Position numbers and translations under genes: made by a program. From assembly GCF_004363045.1 (NCBI RefSeq), contig NZ_SNYJ01000017.1:27045-80935 (forward strand): a DNA stretch of 53,891 nucleotides. Reading direction: 5' to 3'. Of the stretch, positions 8,833 to 17,664 are shown piece after piece. The stretch's first letter is position 1, and every line of letters begins with the position of its first letter. The notes under the pieces were generated by a model. It ran no database searches and was not told the origin of the DNA. It saw only the letters and a program-made list of their open reading frames with translations. The DNA is from Aureibacillus halotolerans (GTDB lineage Bacteria > Bacillota > Bacilli > Bacillales > DSM-28697).

Positions 8833-9195
8833 TTGGATGGTCAAGTTATATTTTTCTTTATGCCTGTAAAGGATTTGAAACAGGCCAAACAGCTTTATCG
8901 TGATACGCTCGGCTTAACTGAATCATGGCGCGAAGGGGATAAAATCGTCGGCTTTAAACTCCCCAACACAGACATTGAATTAATGGTGGAAGAAGTCTCT
9001 GAAGGAACGCCAAGCGCACCTGGACCTATATTTTTAGTCCCATCTGTCCAGGATATTTATGAGAAAGGCTCCGATACGCTACAATTTATTGATGAGCCTG
9101 GTGAAACTCCTGACGGTCTATGGCTAAGTGCAAAAGATGATTCTGGCAATGGTATTTACTTCACGGATGAAAGCAAAGCAACAGCAAACGCTTGA
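8833..9195 (+). CDS. VOC-family (glyoxalase/bleomycin-resistance fold) protein
   Basis: 120-residue single VOC module: MPVKDLKQAKQLYRDTLGL opens the first beta-alpha unit and KDDSGNGIYFTDES closes the second. Such proteins bind metals and act as small-molecule isomerases, dioxygenases or antibiotic-binding proteins; the activity here is not predictable. TTG 8833 is preferred (AAAAGGAG eight bases upstream) to GTG 8824, which overlaps the ribosome site. Divergent from a TetR gene that likely controls it. Confidence 0.82.
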   Translation: MDGQVIFFFMPVKDLKQAKQLYRDTLGLTESWREGDKIVGFKLPNTDIELMVEEVSEGTPSAPGPIFLVPSVQDIYEKGSDTLQFIDEPGETPDGLWLSAKDDSGNGIYFTDESKATANA

Positions 9196-9205
9196 TCACT
9201 CATTC

Positions 9206-9254
9206 AAAAAGAGCCTAGGCTACCCCTAATTCAGAGGGTTCCTAAGCTCTTTTT
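9206..9254. terminator. Bidirectional terminator between VOC and phosphatase genes
   Basis: AAAAAGAGC (9206-9214) pairs with GCTCTTTTT (9246-9254), with further pairing inside (TAGG/CCTA, ACCC/GGGT). A-tract and T-tract flank it, so it can work on both strands. The phosphatase stop codon (9242-9244) lies within the stem. Confidence 0.8.
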
Positions 9255-9820
9255 TCTTCCTTCCATAGTCGTTCTATCTGGACGGTTTGATTTGGCAACC
9301 ACAGTTTATAGACATCAGGATTACTAAGGGTCGACCATTCCTTATATCCGTATGAGGAATCAAATGCCTGTAACATTAAAGTAAACAAATTCCCATGGGT
9401 AACGATGGCAACTGATGAAGGAACACTTTGCAATGCAGCTGTAAGTGCATGAATGCCTCGCGCTGTCGCCTCTCTCGACGACTCTCCACCTGCATATACT
9501 AAATCGTGGTCAACAAACGTTTCCTTTAATACGTTACGCCAATCCGTTATTGGCAATGCAGACAACACTCGCTCTGACAGGCGATCATCAATACGAAAGT
9601 CAATCGCTTTTCCCTTCGCCAGTGGAACCGCTGTGTCGATCGCACGAAGGTACGGACTCGTGACGATTGCGTCCACTGTGAGCTCTTGAAAAAAAGCTGC
9701 CAACACCTCTGCCTGCTGACGCCCTGTTTCTGTAAGTGGGGCATCGCTGTCCTGACCTTCTGCTTGGCAATGCCTAATGAGGTACACGCATTTATCTTGT
9801 AGCAGCGCTTCTGCTAGCAT
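9242..9820 (-). CDS. Histidine phosphatase superfamily protein (PGAM-like)
   Basis: Catalytic motif LIRHCQAEG near residues 14-22 is a variant of RHG, with Gln-Ala in place of the usual Gly-Glu/Gln. A second active-site His lies in IVTHGN and an Arg in TSPYLRA. 192 residues, cytoplasmic. Probable phosphomonoesterase; substrate unknown. Its ATG lies inside the last codons of the upstream gene (7-base overlap) after GGAGGAG, so the two are translationally coupled. Confidence 0.85.
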   Translation of the reverse strand: MLAEALLQDKCVYLIRHCQAEGQDSDAPLTETGRQQAEVLAAFFQELTVDAIVTSPYLRAIDTAVPLAKGKAIDFRIDDRLSERVLSALPITDWRNVLKETFVDHDLVYAGGESSREATARGIHALTAALQSVPSSVAIVTHGNLFTLMLQAFDSSYGYKEWSTLSNPDVYKLWLPNQTVQIERLWKEEKRA

Positions 9821-10380
9821 ACGCCGACCTCTCCTCCCAGTTTTTGAAGCAAGGGGTAATCCTGTAGCCTTCCCTCATACAAAATGGAGCATTGTTCGTG
9901 CTGCAGGAAATCATCAGGCGAGACTAATGCTGCAGGCGTTTGCCACAAAGACAAACCGCTTGTTTCTAATACCTCTGCTACAAACTGCGAACAAAAATAG
10001 GCATTTTTTCGCGGCACCGGCATTTCCAGCATCACACCGAAAAGACCAATAAAATTGTATCGATACGCGTGTTGATTTTGTTCAAACTGACTCAACGTCT
10101 GTTGGACACGTTGATACGTTTCTTCTGACACCTGTACTTGCATCAATGCACAGGTCGTGTTTGGAAACAGCCGATAGGTTCCATGGACAACGTCCTCACG
10201 CACAAACCCTGCAACAACAGGATTTCTAGGCACTCTGCGTCCGAAACTGTAAAGCTTGCTCAAACCAAGATCCATCGAAAGCGATACATGATTATATGGT
10301 GCTTCCGTATATAGCTTAATCATCCGGTTGACCAATGACCCCGTATTTGTGAGAAGGATATAGATATATCTCTCCGACAT
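9814..10380 (-). CDS. Permuted papain-like (YiiX/NlpC-P60 type) hydrolase
   Basis: 188 residues, no signal peptide. The order of catalytic residues is permuted: His in YNHVSLSMD comes first and Cys in YFCSQFVAEVLE comes late, as in YiiX/YaeF-type amidases. These act on lipid- or peptide-linked amide or ester bonds; substrate not predictable. First gene of a two-gene unit with the PGAM-like phosphatase. Confidence 0.75.
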   Translation of the reverse strand: MSERYIYILLTNTGSLVNRMIKLYTEAPYNHVSLSMDLGLSKLYSFGRRVPRNPVVAGFVREDVVHGTYRLFPNTTCALMQVQVSEETYQRVQQTLSQFEQNQHAYRYNFIGLFGVMLEMPVPRKNAYFCSQFVAEVLETSGLSLWQTPAALVSPDDFLQHEQCSILYEGRLQDYPLLQKLGGEVGVC

Positions 10381-10697
10381 GCAACGTTCCTCCCCCTAAA
10401 CGATCCTATTGCTCATTTTTCTCTATATATACGCAACGTTTTTCTGTTTGGTTTCGTCTTACAAGCAAAAAGTGACATGTTCATAGTTTACCATAGTTTT
10501 CAAGTAGGGCAAGAGAGGAAAAATGGACTACCGTGACCATAGTGAATGACTAAAGAAGATCGATTGAATGGCTCTAAACCGCACTTCAAATCACATAACA
10601 ATCACCAGTCAGCTAGTGAATCGCCTAGTATATCCATCAGTTCTTTATACGGTCAAATTTTTTAAATATGGCGAATACGTCCAATACACTATCCAGA
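10381..10697. other. Intergenic region without recognisable genes
   Basis: About 317 bases between divergent genes. I see no open frame with a ribosome site and no strong hairpin. It should hold the promoter of the minus-strand hydrolase unit. The Fur-controlled promoter follows at its right end. Confidence 0.5.
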
Positions 10698-10732
10698 TTG
10701 TCGTTCATTGCTTATACTGATAATAATTATCA
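10698..10732 (+). promoter_or_regulatory. Fur box and promoter of the AraC activator gene
   Basis: TGATAATAATTATCA at 10718-10732 is an exact match to the 7-1-7 Bacillus Fur box and extends to a 9-bp dyad (10716-10734). It overlaps a probable -10 (TAATAA at 10721-10726), 17 bases after TTGTCG (10698-10703). Iron-loaded Fur would block transcription. Confidence 0.88.
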
Positions 10733-10752
10733 GTATCAAAAGGAGATCCCTC

Positions 10753-11547
10753 ATGCATTTTCAAATGGTAGAACAACTATCAAACTTTAGTTATTCGTAT
10801 TCCTCCTGTGAATCAATCATTTCAAACTCAATGGATGCCTTCTCCCTACGTACTTCTTCTGCCTGCAGTTTGGTCTATCCTCACAGTGGACATGGCGTTC
10901 TAACGGTAAAAAATAAATCATTTACATTGGCGAACAATCGTATGTATTTCTTACCAATGGACGCCACCAATTGCATCTCTTCTTATGAAGGGTGTGTAAC
11001 GCAGATCAGATTTTTTGTACACTCTGAAAATCCACTGCGCCTAGTGCAAATTGAATCACCGTGGGACATCTTCCTGCCCCAAGCTGAACTTATACTCGAG
11101 ATGTGCAAGCAGATCGAAGCATGTGCGAGAGAAAAGCCTTTAGGTACATTAAAAGCGAGCTGTAAATTTCACGAACTGCTCTACCTCCTCTATTCGCAAA
11201 CATTAAGTACATCGGGTGATCATTCGATTGAACAGGCCGTCGATTATATAAACCAGCATTACCACGGATCACTCACAAGAGAAAAACTCGCATCACTGGC
11301 GGGATTGAACATTGACTATTTTACAAAAGCATTTAAGAAAAAAATGGGCGTTCCACCAATGACATATATCACCAAGGTTCGAATTGAGAAGCTCAAACAG
11401 CTACTGCTCACTACTGACAAGCCTTTGCGGCTGTTATGTAAAGAAACGGGCTTTGCCGACGAATTTTATTGCAGCCGTCGCTTTAAACAAACGACAGGGT
11501 ATTCTCCAAAGCAGTATGCTACCGTCCACCGTAAACATCAAAAGTAA
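10753..11547 (+). CDS. AraC-family activator of siderophore uptake (Btr-like)
   Basis: 264 residues: N-terminal sensing part, then two helix-turn-helix units (SLTREKLASLAGLNIDYFTK and LRLLCKETGFADEFYCSRRF) at about 165-260. ATG 10753 is chosen because AAAGGAGAT lies just upstream; the longer open frame would start inside the Fur box. Placed 117 bases before an iron-siderophore transport operon and itself under Fur. This parallels B. subtilis Btr, which senses the siderophore and activates feuABC. The sensing role is inferred from context. Confidence 0.85.
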   Translation: MHFQMVEQLSNFSYSYSSCESIISNSMDAFSLRTSSACSLVYPHSGHGVLTVKNKSFTLANNRMYFLPMDATNCISSYEGCVTQIRFFVHSENPLRLVQIESPWDIFLPQAELILEMCKQIEACAREKPLGTLKASCKFHELLYLLYSQTLSTSGDHSIEQAVDYINQHYHGSLTREKLASLAGLNIDYFTKAFKKKMGVPPMTYITKVRIEKLKQLLLTTDKPLRLLCKETGFADEFYCSRRFKQTTGYSPKQYATVHRKHQK

Positions 11548-11614
11548 GTCACGAGAGGTCAGAAAAGTGCAAACCGTTGTCAGAATCCTCCATGGTTTAA
11601 TGCGTTTGGTGCAG

Positions 11615-11635
11615 TATAATTGAAAATGAGAATCA
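11615..11635 (+). promoter_or_regulatory. Promoter and second Fur box of the uptake operon
   Basis: TATAAT at 11615-11620 directly abuts TGAAAATGAGAATCA (11621-11635), which matches 11 of the 14 specified 7-1-7 Fur-box bases. No good -35 is visible, as expected for an AraC-activated promoter. Confidence 0.7.
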
Positions 11636-11664
11636 CTATTGATTATATACAAGGGGGATTCAAC

Positions 11665-12699
11665 GTGCATTCATATCGTCATCCAATACTATTTATCGTG
11701 ATCGCGCTGTTCACGATTTTGCTCGTTGGCTGTGGGACAACTTCCTCAGACAACGAATCTACGACTGCAGCAGCAACCTCAGAGTCAGCAACCTCAGAGT
11801 CAGCGACAGAAACGGTAGAAACAGAAGAAACGGCAAACTCAGAGCAGGGGGCCTCGGAAGAACGAGTCATTCAACACGCGCTAGGAGAAACTGTCATCTC
11901 AGGTACACCGAAAAAAATCGTCACATTGTATCAAGGGGCAAATGATATCGCTGTAGCCCTCGATGTACAACCTGTAGGAATTGTAGAGTCATGGGTTGAA
12001 CCTCCTGTTTATGAATATTTGCGAGAAGATCTCGGCGATGTTCCAGTCGTTGGCGTTGAAAACCAACCGAACCTTGAGGAAATTTACAAACTTCAGCCTG
12101 ATTTAATTGTTGCTTCACGTACTCGCCATGAAGCGATCTACGAACAGCTCAGTCAAATCGCGCCAACGATCGTCGGCAAGGATGTGTTTGATTGGAAAGA
12201 TACCGTGGACATTATGGGGCAAGGATTAAACAAGCAAGCAGAGGCAGAGCAGCTCATGTCGGATTGGGACGCGCGGGTGAGCGATTTCAAAGAAAAAATG
12301 GGGGATAGGCTCCCTATCGAAGTGACCATTACCAATTTCCGTGCAGACCACGCCCGCATCTTTTATATGGGGTATGCTGGATTAATTTTAAAGGATCTAG
12401 GGTTTACACGACCACCAGGACATGACAGTGACGAATGGGGCGTCAAACTGAGCTCTAAGGAGAGTATCCCAGACATGAACGCCGACATGATTTTTAACTT
12501 CAATACCGAAGCGCATACCGATGCCACGCAAAAAAATTATGAAGAATGGACAAGCCATCCTTTGTGGCAGCAGCTGGATGCGGTGAAAAACAACCAAGTC
12601 GAAATGGTTGGAGAGGTTTACTGGAACAGTGCAGGAGGTTATATTTCTGCCAACAAAATGCTGGATGAAATCTACGCCATTTTCGAACTAGAAATGTAA
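11665..12699 (+). CDS. Iron-siderophore ABC transporter binding lipoprotein (FecB/FhuD type)
   Basis: 344 residues. Signal peptide with lipobox LLVGC (Cys23), a low-complexity Ser/Thr/Glu linker to about residue 75, then a periplasmic-binding fold with two lobes (KKIVTLYQGANDIAVALDV; LQPDLIVASRTRHEAIYEQL; MIFNF). GTG 11665 follows AAGGGGG. Captures ferric siderophore outside the membrane for the two permeases downstream. Two in-register ATSESATSES-type repeats sit in the linker. Siderophore identity not determinable. Confidence 0.9.
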   Translation: MHSYRHPILFIVIALFTILLVGCGTTSSDNESTTAAATSESATSESATETVETEETANSEQGASEERVIQHALGETVISGTPKKIVTLYQGANDIAVALDVQPVGIVESWVEPPVYEYLREDLGDVPVVGVENQPNLEEIYKLQPDLIVASRTRHEAIYEQLSQIAPTIVGKDVFDWKDTVDIMGQGLNKQAEAEQLMSDWDARVSDFKEKMGDRLPIEVTITNFRADHARIFYMGYAGLILKDLGFTRPPGHDSDEWGVKLSSKESIPDMNADMIFNFNTEAHTDATQKNYEEWTSHPLWQQLDAVKNNQVEMVGEVYWNSAGGYISANKMLDEIYAIFELEM

Positions 12700-12705
12700 G
12701 CATGC

Positions 12706-12735
12706 CAGGAGCAGCAGCCGTTGCTCCTGTCTTTT
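12706..12735 (+). terminator. Intra-operon attenuator after the binding protein gene
   Basis: CAGGAGCA (12706-12713) pairs with TGCTCCTG (12722-12729), followed by TCTTTT. It sits 6 bases after the binding-protein stop and before the permeases, so it probably gives excess binding protein over permease. Confidence 0.7.
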
Positions 12736-12759
12736 GTGTATAGGAGGAGACATAGCTAC

Positions 12760-13773
12760 ATGGATCATAGATTGCCGACAAATCAATTAAAATGGATTGG
12801 ACTAACTGGGCTTATTTGCTTATTTGCCTGTGCGTTTGCCGCTAGTTTGTTGTTTGGCCGCACGCCACTCACTTTGTCATCCGCATTAGGTGCGTTTACG
12901 GCATATGACGAAACGTCAATTCAGCATGTCGTCATCCATACCGAACGCCTGCCTCGCTCGATTATAGGAGCTGTCATCGGGGCAAGTCTTGCTGTTGCAG
13001 GAGGGCTCATGCAAGCGTTAACAAGAAACCCATTGGCTTCTCCTAGCCTCTTTGGCATTAACTCAGGGGCTTTGTTTTTTGTTGTGGTTGCCACTATTTT
13101 TTGGTCGATCACCTCACTGACGCACCTTATGTGGTTTGCTTTTTTAGGCGCTTCTCTCGCTGCGCTTGTTGTCTATGGATTAAGTTCTTTAGGGAGAGAT
13201 GGCTTAACACCAATGAAGATGGTGTTGGCTGGAGCTGCGTTAACGGCATTGTTTTCCTCATTCACTCAAGCCATCCTTGTGTTTGATGAAGTGGGCATGC
13301 AGGATGTGCTATTTTGGCTTGCTGGTTCTGTTTCCGGACGGCCATTGGAGATGCTGCTCCCGGTATTGCCTTTTATTTCGGTATCGATAATCATCGCCTT
13401 GCTCATGGGGAAATCGATAAATTTATTAGCCAGTGGAGACGATGTGGCTCGCGGACTGGGACAAAATATTGCCCTTGTAAAGATAAGTATGGGTATTCTT
13501 ATCGTTCTTCTCGCAGGGAGCTCTGTCGCTGTCGTAGGTGCGATCGGCTTTATCGGTCTTGTCATTCCACACATTGCGCGCTTCTTTACTGGAAATGACT
13601 ATCGCTGGGTGTTGCCCTTTTCGGCGTTAATGGGGGCTATTTTACTGCTGTGCTCTGATGTTGTCGCTCGCTTAATCATTATCCCGCAGGAAGTTCCAAT
13701 TGGCGTGATGACCGCTTGCATCGGTGGTCCGTTTTTCCTGTATTTGGCTAGAAAAGGAGTGACGAAAAAATGA
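12760..13773 (+). CDS. Iron-siderophore ABC transporter permease (FecCD family), first subunit
   Basis: 337 residues with about nine to ten hydrophobic segments. FecCD landmarks: LPRSIIGAVIGASLAVAGGL near the start, MQALTRNPLASPSLFGIN, and the ATPase-contact loop near GLVIPHIARF. ATG 12760 follows AGGAGG by 11 bases. Forms the membrane channel with the next gene, with which it overlaps by 4 bases. Confidence 0.92.
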   Translation: MDHRLPTNQLKWIGLTGLICLFACAFAASLLFGRTPLTLSSALGAFTAYDETSIQHVVIHTERLPRSIIGAVIGASLAVAGGLMQALTRNPLASPSLFGINSGALFFVVVATIFWSITSLTHLMWFAFLGASLAALVVYGLSSLGRDGLTPMKMVLAGAALTALFSSFTQAILVFDEVGMQDVLFWLAGSVSGRPLEMLLPVLPFISVSIIIALLMGKSINLLASGDDVARGLGQNIALVKISMGILIVLLAGSSVAVVGAIGFIGLVIPHIARFFTGNDYRWVLPFSALMGAILLLCSDVVARLIIIPQEVPIGVMTACIGGPFFLYLARKGVTKK

Positions 13774-14816
13774 AGCATGCCTGGACATATCGATCGAAAA
13801 AAGGAGCCCTTTCCTTTCAGACCCCTTATCGTTCAATTGCTATTCTACTAGGTCTTTTTTTGCTTCTTATAGGTTCCGTTTTTGCAGGAGGATCCTTAGG
13901 AGAAACTATCATTTCCCCTCTGGATGTACTGAGCACCATTGTCGGAACGAGCAACGGAGAGCATGATTTCATTTTAATGACGCTCCGATTGCCAAGAACC
14001 ATTGTGGCATTGCTCGTCGGCATGGCGCTCGGTCTGGCAGGTGCCCTCCTGCAAAGCATGGTCAGAAACCCTCTGGCTTCACCAGACATCTTAGGCGTCA
14101 CAGCAGGGGCTTCTTTTGCTGCCGTCGCGTTCCTGTCTCTCAGTGATGGCAGATTCAGCATCGCTTGGCTCCCTGTCGCAGCTGTTTTCGGGGCACTCGC
14201 GACGTCCGTTTTGCTCTACTTGCTCTCATGGAAAAACGGTCTTCAGCCTATACGCCTTGTCCTTATTGGTATTGGGCTTTCTGCTGTTTTGGGTGCGGGC
14301 ACTACCTTTTTTCTAGTGATGGGCGACATGTATACTGCCTCACAAGTGTATGTATGGCTTACAGGAACGGTGTATGGGGCGACCTGGGACGATGTTTTGG
14401 TCATTCTTTTTCCTCTTTTACTGTGCCTACCTTTTGTGCTCATCCTGGCGAGGAGTCTTGCCGTACAGGAGCTTGGTGAGGATGTGGCCAAAGGGTTGGG
14501 AAACCCTGTTCAAGTTCATCGGGTATTGCTATTGCTGCTGAGCATTATCCTTGCAGGAGTAGCGGTAGCGGTGGCAGGTGCCATCGGATTTATCGGTCTG
14601 CTAGCACCACATATTGCGCGCAGATGGCTTTCATTTTCGTTTACATCCATGGTGATTTCATCGGCCTTCATTGGCGGACTTCTTATGTTTGGGGCTGACA
14701 TGATTGCACGGAACGCCTTTTACCCACTCGATGTTCCTGCGGGGGTTTTTACAGCAAGCATCGGTGCACCCTTTTTTCTAATTTTGCTTTTTAGACATCG
14801 AAACAGGATGGTCTGA
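13770..14816 (+). CDS. Iron-siderophore ABC transporter permease (FecCD family), second subunit
   Basis: 348 residues, about ten membrane segments, with LPRTIVALLVGMALGLAGAL, MVRNPLASPDILGVT and GLLAPHIARRW. Starts in an ATGA overlap with the first permease, so translation is coupled. No ATPase gene follows; the transporter must borrow one encoded elsewhere, as FeuABC and YfiYZ-YfhA borrow YusV in B. subtilis. Confidence 0.92.
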   Translation: MKHAWTYRSKKGALSFQTPYRSIAILLGLFLLLIGSVFAGGSLGETIISPLDVLSTIVGTSNGEHDFILMTLRLPRTIVALLVGMALGLAGALLQSMVRNPLASPDILGVTAGASFAAVAFLSLSDGRFSIAWLPVAAVFGALATSVLLYLLSWKNGLQPIRLVLIGIGLSAVLGAGTTFFLVMGDMYTASQVYVWLTGTVYGATWDDVLVILFPLLLCLPFVLILARSLAVQELGEDVAKGLGNPVQVHRVLLLLLSIILAGVAVAVAGAIGFIGLLAPHIARRWLSFSFTSMVISSAFIGGLLMFGADMIARNAFYPLDVPAGVFTASIGAPFFLILLFRHRNRMV

Positions 14817-14880
14817 TAAGATTTGTGCACGGGTTGTTAGGACTTGAGTTCATCGTTTCATGCAGTCACTGAATGGGAAA

Positions 14881-14953
14881 CCTGCAATCCAATGGTGTGG
14901 TTGCATTTTATACAAATTGCCATACGCTCGCTTTCACCCAGAAGGGAACAAGT
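14881..14953 (+). repeat. Dispersed intergenic repeat, copy A
   Basis: About 70 bases nearly identical, in inverted orientation, to 21005-21073. The core reads CCATACGCTCGCTTTCACCC on this strand. The two copies bracket the methyltransferase, cysJI and oxidoreductase block. Confidence 0.8.
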
Positions 14954-15076
14954 GCCGTATCCCTCGTCGTGAATTCTTTGCACCTAGGCTTTTGCTGAGC
15001 CTCCTTGATCGCATTCGCGCTTTGTGTGGGGCTCGGTTTGGCCTCTTATAGGCTCGCTTTCCTCACGCGTGCTTGT

Positions 15077-15101
15077 ATCGGTAATGGAAGCCGATCTTTT
15101 T
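15077..15101 (+). terminator. Intrinsic terminator in the 14.8-15.3 kb gap
   Basis: ATCGG (15077-15081) pairs with CCGAT (15091-15095), followed by CTTTTT. It may end read-through from the iron-uptake operon, whose stop is 260 bases upstream. Confidence 0.5.
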
Positions 15102-15288
15102 AAAAATACAGGAGTGTGGACATTGGCACCTCGAGGATTACACATGTACTCAAGAAGTCAATCGGTCTCACCTTGCTTCCGCACAGGTACAGCCCACATT
15201 GAAAGGTTTTTTGCTTTACGAGAGTTGGGTAATGAGATCTCGCTTTATGTAAGTGGACGAACTGCGAGCCTCCTTGGAAAACCGATCT

Positions 15289-15840
15289 CTAACTACCGTC
15301 AGAAGGTTTTATCGCGTCTACAATTAAGGAGATCACCTGGAGTTCTCCGTCTTGGTTTCTGTGGTCATGAAGCGCTGAGCGATAGATAAATCCATCTTTT
15401 GTGTCCCAAGGCACTGAATGAAAAATGCCTTGTTCGTTACAGTATTCAAGCAAATTCACCTTATAGCCTGCACTTTGAAACATCTGTGTCAGGGTGTTGA
15501 AATTGTACAGGATTTTATGTCCCGCGGCAGGGTGATCCTTTGGCCCAGGGCCGCCAACCTGTACCATGTGTTGATACGATTCATTTTGAAAGTAGCCGTC
15601 TGGAACCGCGCAGCGAATATGTCCGCCTGGTTTAAGGAACGGAAAACAGGTTTTCGCTGCTTCTATCCCTTCATCGTACGTTAAGTGCTCCCACACATGC
15701 TCTGCCAAAATGGCGGTGAGCGATTCCCGAGGAAATTTAGCCTCCCATTGTGAAGCATTTAACAGATTAAGTTCCTCCTCTTGCGTATGCAGCCAATCCT
15801 TTCCCTTATCATAGTCTCCAGCGCCGATAACGATCTTCAT
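15289..15840 (-). CDS. SAM-dependent methyltransferase-like protein
   Basis: 183 residues. Class I methyltransferase pattern: start IVIGAG, then ILAEHVWEHLTYDEG and a loop KPGGHIRCAVPDG, as in the small COG4627-type predicted methyltransferases. ATG 15840 has AGAGG nine bases upstream; longer versions lack a ribosome site. Substrate unknown. Separated from cysI by a terminator, so it is an independent unit. Confidence 0.75.
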   Translation of the reverse strand: MKIVIGAGDYDKGKDWLHTQEEELNLLNASQWEAKFPRESLTAILAEHVWEHLTYDEGIEAAKTCFPFLKPGGHIRCAVPDGYFQNESYQHMVQVGGPGPKDHPAAGHKILYNFNTLTQMFQSAGYKVNLLEYCNEQGIFHSVPWDTKDGFIYRSALHDHRNQDGELQVISLIVDAIKPSDGS

Positions 15841-15874
15841 TTGACTCATCCTCTCTTGTTTTTCAATGACGTGC

Positions 15875-15905
15875 AAAAACCCGCTCCATTGACGAATGGA
15901 ACGGG
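15875..15905 (-). terminator. Intrinsic terminator of the cysJI operon
   Basis: On the minus strand CCCGTTCCATT pairs with AATGGAGCGGG around CGTC, directly followed by TTTTT (15879-15875). It starts 8 bases after the cysI stop. Confidence 0.9.
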
Positions 15906-15912
15906 AAATAAT

Positions 15913-17634
15913 TTAGGCGTGAAAGTTTTGCCCATCAGTCACTTCTTTAATATGTCCTGCCCGGATGCAAAAATCACCGAAATGCTCTCCGGCGTTCCGC
16001 TCTTTAGCGAACTGTTGAATGATGGGCTTCAACTCACCAAGAATGGTGGCTTCGTCGATATTTTCACGGAAGAGTTTGTTTAAACGACCTCCATCAAACC
16101 CTCCACCAAGATACATGTTGTATTTTCCAGGCGCTTTTCCGATAAAGGCGATTTCAGCCAATCCTGGTCGTGCACAGCCGTTTGGACAGCCTGTCATTCG
16201 AATGACGATCTCTTCTTCGCGCAGACCTACTTCATCCAAAAGCTCTTCAATTTTTCCAACTAAACTAGGAAGATAGCGTTCTGATTCCGCCATCGCCAAG
16301 CCACAAGTCGGAAAGGCAACGCACGCCATTGAATTCCGCCTCAAAGCGGAGTCATTGGTTCCATCGGTAAGACCGTGGGCTTGAATCAATTCATTGATCT
16401 TCTTCTTTTTCTGGCTACTCACATTCCCGATGATCAGGTTTTGGTTAGCTGTCAGCCTGAAATCACCGGTGTGTATACGCGCAATTTCACGCAATCCAGT
16501 CATCAAAGAATAGTTCTCTTCATCCTTCACTCTTCCATTTTGGATAAAGAGCGTATAGTGCCAACGGTTGTTGCTTCCTTTTACCCAGCCATAGCGATCT
16601 CCGTTATGATCAAATGCATATTCACGAACAGGCTCAAGATCCCAACCAAGACGAGATTGCAGCTCTTGAATAAACCAGTCAATGCCTCGATCATCAATGG
16701 TATATTTAAAACGTGCATGCTTACGCACCGCTCGGTCTCCGTAGTCTCGCTGAATCATGACTGTTTTCTCAGCCACGTCAATGACTTGCTCAGGATAAAC
16801 AAAGCCAATGACCTTCGCGATCTGTGGATACGTTTGCGAATCCCCATGCGTCATTCCCATACCACCACCAACGGCCACATTAAACCCAAGCAGCTGTTCG
16901 TCTTTATGAATGGCAATAAGCCCTAAGTCTTGTGAAAAGACATCCACATCATTGGATGGCGGCACTGCAATACCGATTTTAAATTTCCGTGGCAGATAGA
17001 CTGGTCCATAAATCGGTTCAATCTCTTCGGCCTCTTGACTATCAACGACCTTTTCTTCATCCAGCCAAATTTCATGATACGCACGTGTTTTTGGGTCTAG
17101 ATGGTCGGAGATTTTCGACGCCCACTCATACACCTGTCCGTGAACAGCGGATTCATCTGGATTTGGATTACACATGACGTTCCGATTGACGTCACCACAG
17201 GCAGCAAGTGTATTCAAAAGCGCTTCGTTGACTTCCTGAATAAACGCCTTCATATTCCATTTGATAATGCCATGCAGCTGAAACGATTGGCGAGTGGTCA
17301 AGCGAATCGACCCATTGCCGTATTCCTGTGCTGTTCGATCCATCACAAGCCATTGGTCTGGTGTCACGACACCGCCAGCGGCACGAACACGAACCATAAA
17401 CTGATAGGCCGGCTCGAGCTTTTGCTTGTTGCGCTCAATACGAAGATCGCGATCATCCTGCATATAGCTGCCATGAAATTTCATCAGGCGATTGTCATCG
17501 TCTGGAATGGAAGCCGTAATGCGATCCTCTAATGATTCAACGAGCGTGCCTCGTAAATAATTGCTTCGTTTTTTTATGTCCTCCACATCACTGTGAGGAG
17601 CACTATTCGCTGAGAGTAAATTGTTTTCAGACAT
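15913..17634 (-). CDS. cysI: Assimilatory sulfite reductase, hemoprotein beta subunit
   Basis: 573 residues, the normal CysI length. Reduces sulfite to sulfide with six electrons on coupled siroheme and 4Fe-4S. Cluster ligands are Cys438 and Cys444 (CVAFPTC) and Cys483 and Cys487 (TGCPNGC). Substrate-binding Arg/Lys residues lie in [15 protein letters not shown] follows AAAGGGGAG. Second gene of the cysJI operon, 30 bases after cysJ. Cytoplasmic, feeding cysteine synthesis. Confidence 0.97.
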   Translation of the reverse strand: MSENNLLSANSAPHSDVEDIKKRSNYLRGTLVESLEDRITASIPDDDNRLMKFHGSYMQDDRDLRIERNKQKLEPAYQFMVRVRAAGGVVTPDQWLVMDRTAQEYGNGSIRLTTRQSFQLHGIIKWNMKAFIQEVNEALLNTLAACGDVNRNVMCNPNPDESAVHGQVYEWASKISDHLDPKTRAYHEIWLDEEKVVDSQEAEEIEPIYGPVYLPRKFKIGIAVPPSNDVDVFSQDLGLIAIHKDEQLLGFNVAVGGGMGMTHGDSQTYPQIAKVIGFVYPEQVIDVAEKTVMIQRDYGDRAVRKHARFKYTIDDRGIDWFIQELQSRLGWDLEPVREYAFDHNGDRYGWVKGSNNRWHYTLFIQNGRVKDEENYSLMTGLREIARIHTGDFRLTANQNLIIGNVSSQKKKKINELIQAHGLTDGTNDSALRRNSMACVAFPTCGLAMAESERYLPSLVGKIEELLDEVGLREEEIVIRMTGCPNGCARPGLAEIAFIGKAPGKYNMYLGGGFDGGRLNKLFRENIDEATILGELKPIIQQFAKERNAGEHFGDFCIRAGHIKEVTDGQNFHA

Positions 17635-17664
17635 GACTAGCTCCCCTTTCCATACATCCCGTGC

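Larger units (their letters stand above)
14817..15288. other. Intergenic region carrying dispersed repeat sequence
   Basis: 472 bases with no credible gene. Contains copy A of a dispersed repeat (14881-14953) and a small intrinsic terminator (15077-15101). The rest has several short open frames without ribosome sites and looks like decayed or repeat-derived DNA. Confidence 0.55.

Noticed and set aside
10708-10752. Upstream start for the AraC gene giving 15 more residues
   Set aside because: Those codons would lie in the Fur box and ribosome site; ATG 10753 has AAAGGAGAT correctly placed.
14860-15051. Open frame with peptide LYKLPYARFHPEG, echoed at 21090-20887
   Set aside because: The shared peptide is the translation of a dispersed DNA repeat in two intergenic regions, without ribosome sites. 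Treated as a repeat, not as a gene family.
15024-15389. 121-residue plus-strand frame at the methyltransferase 3' end
   Set aside because: No start signal, unlikely composition, and it overlaps the supported methyltransferase gene.
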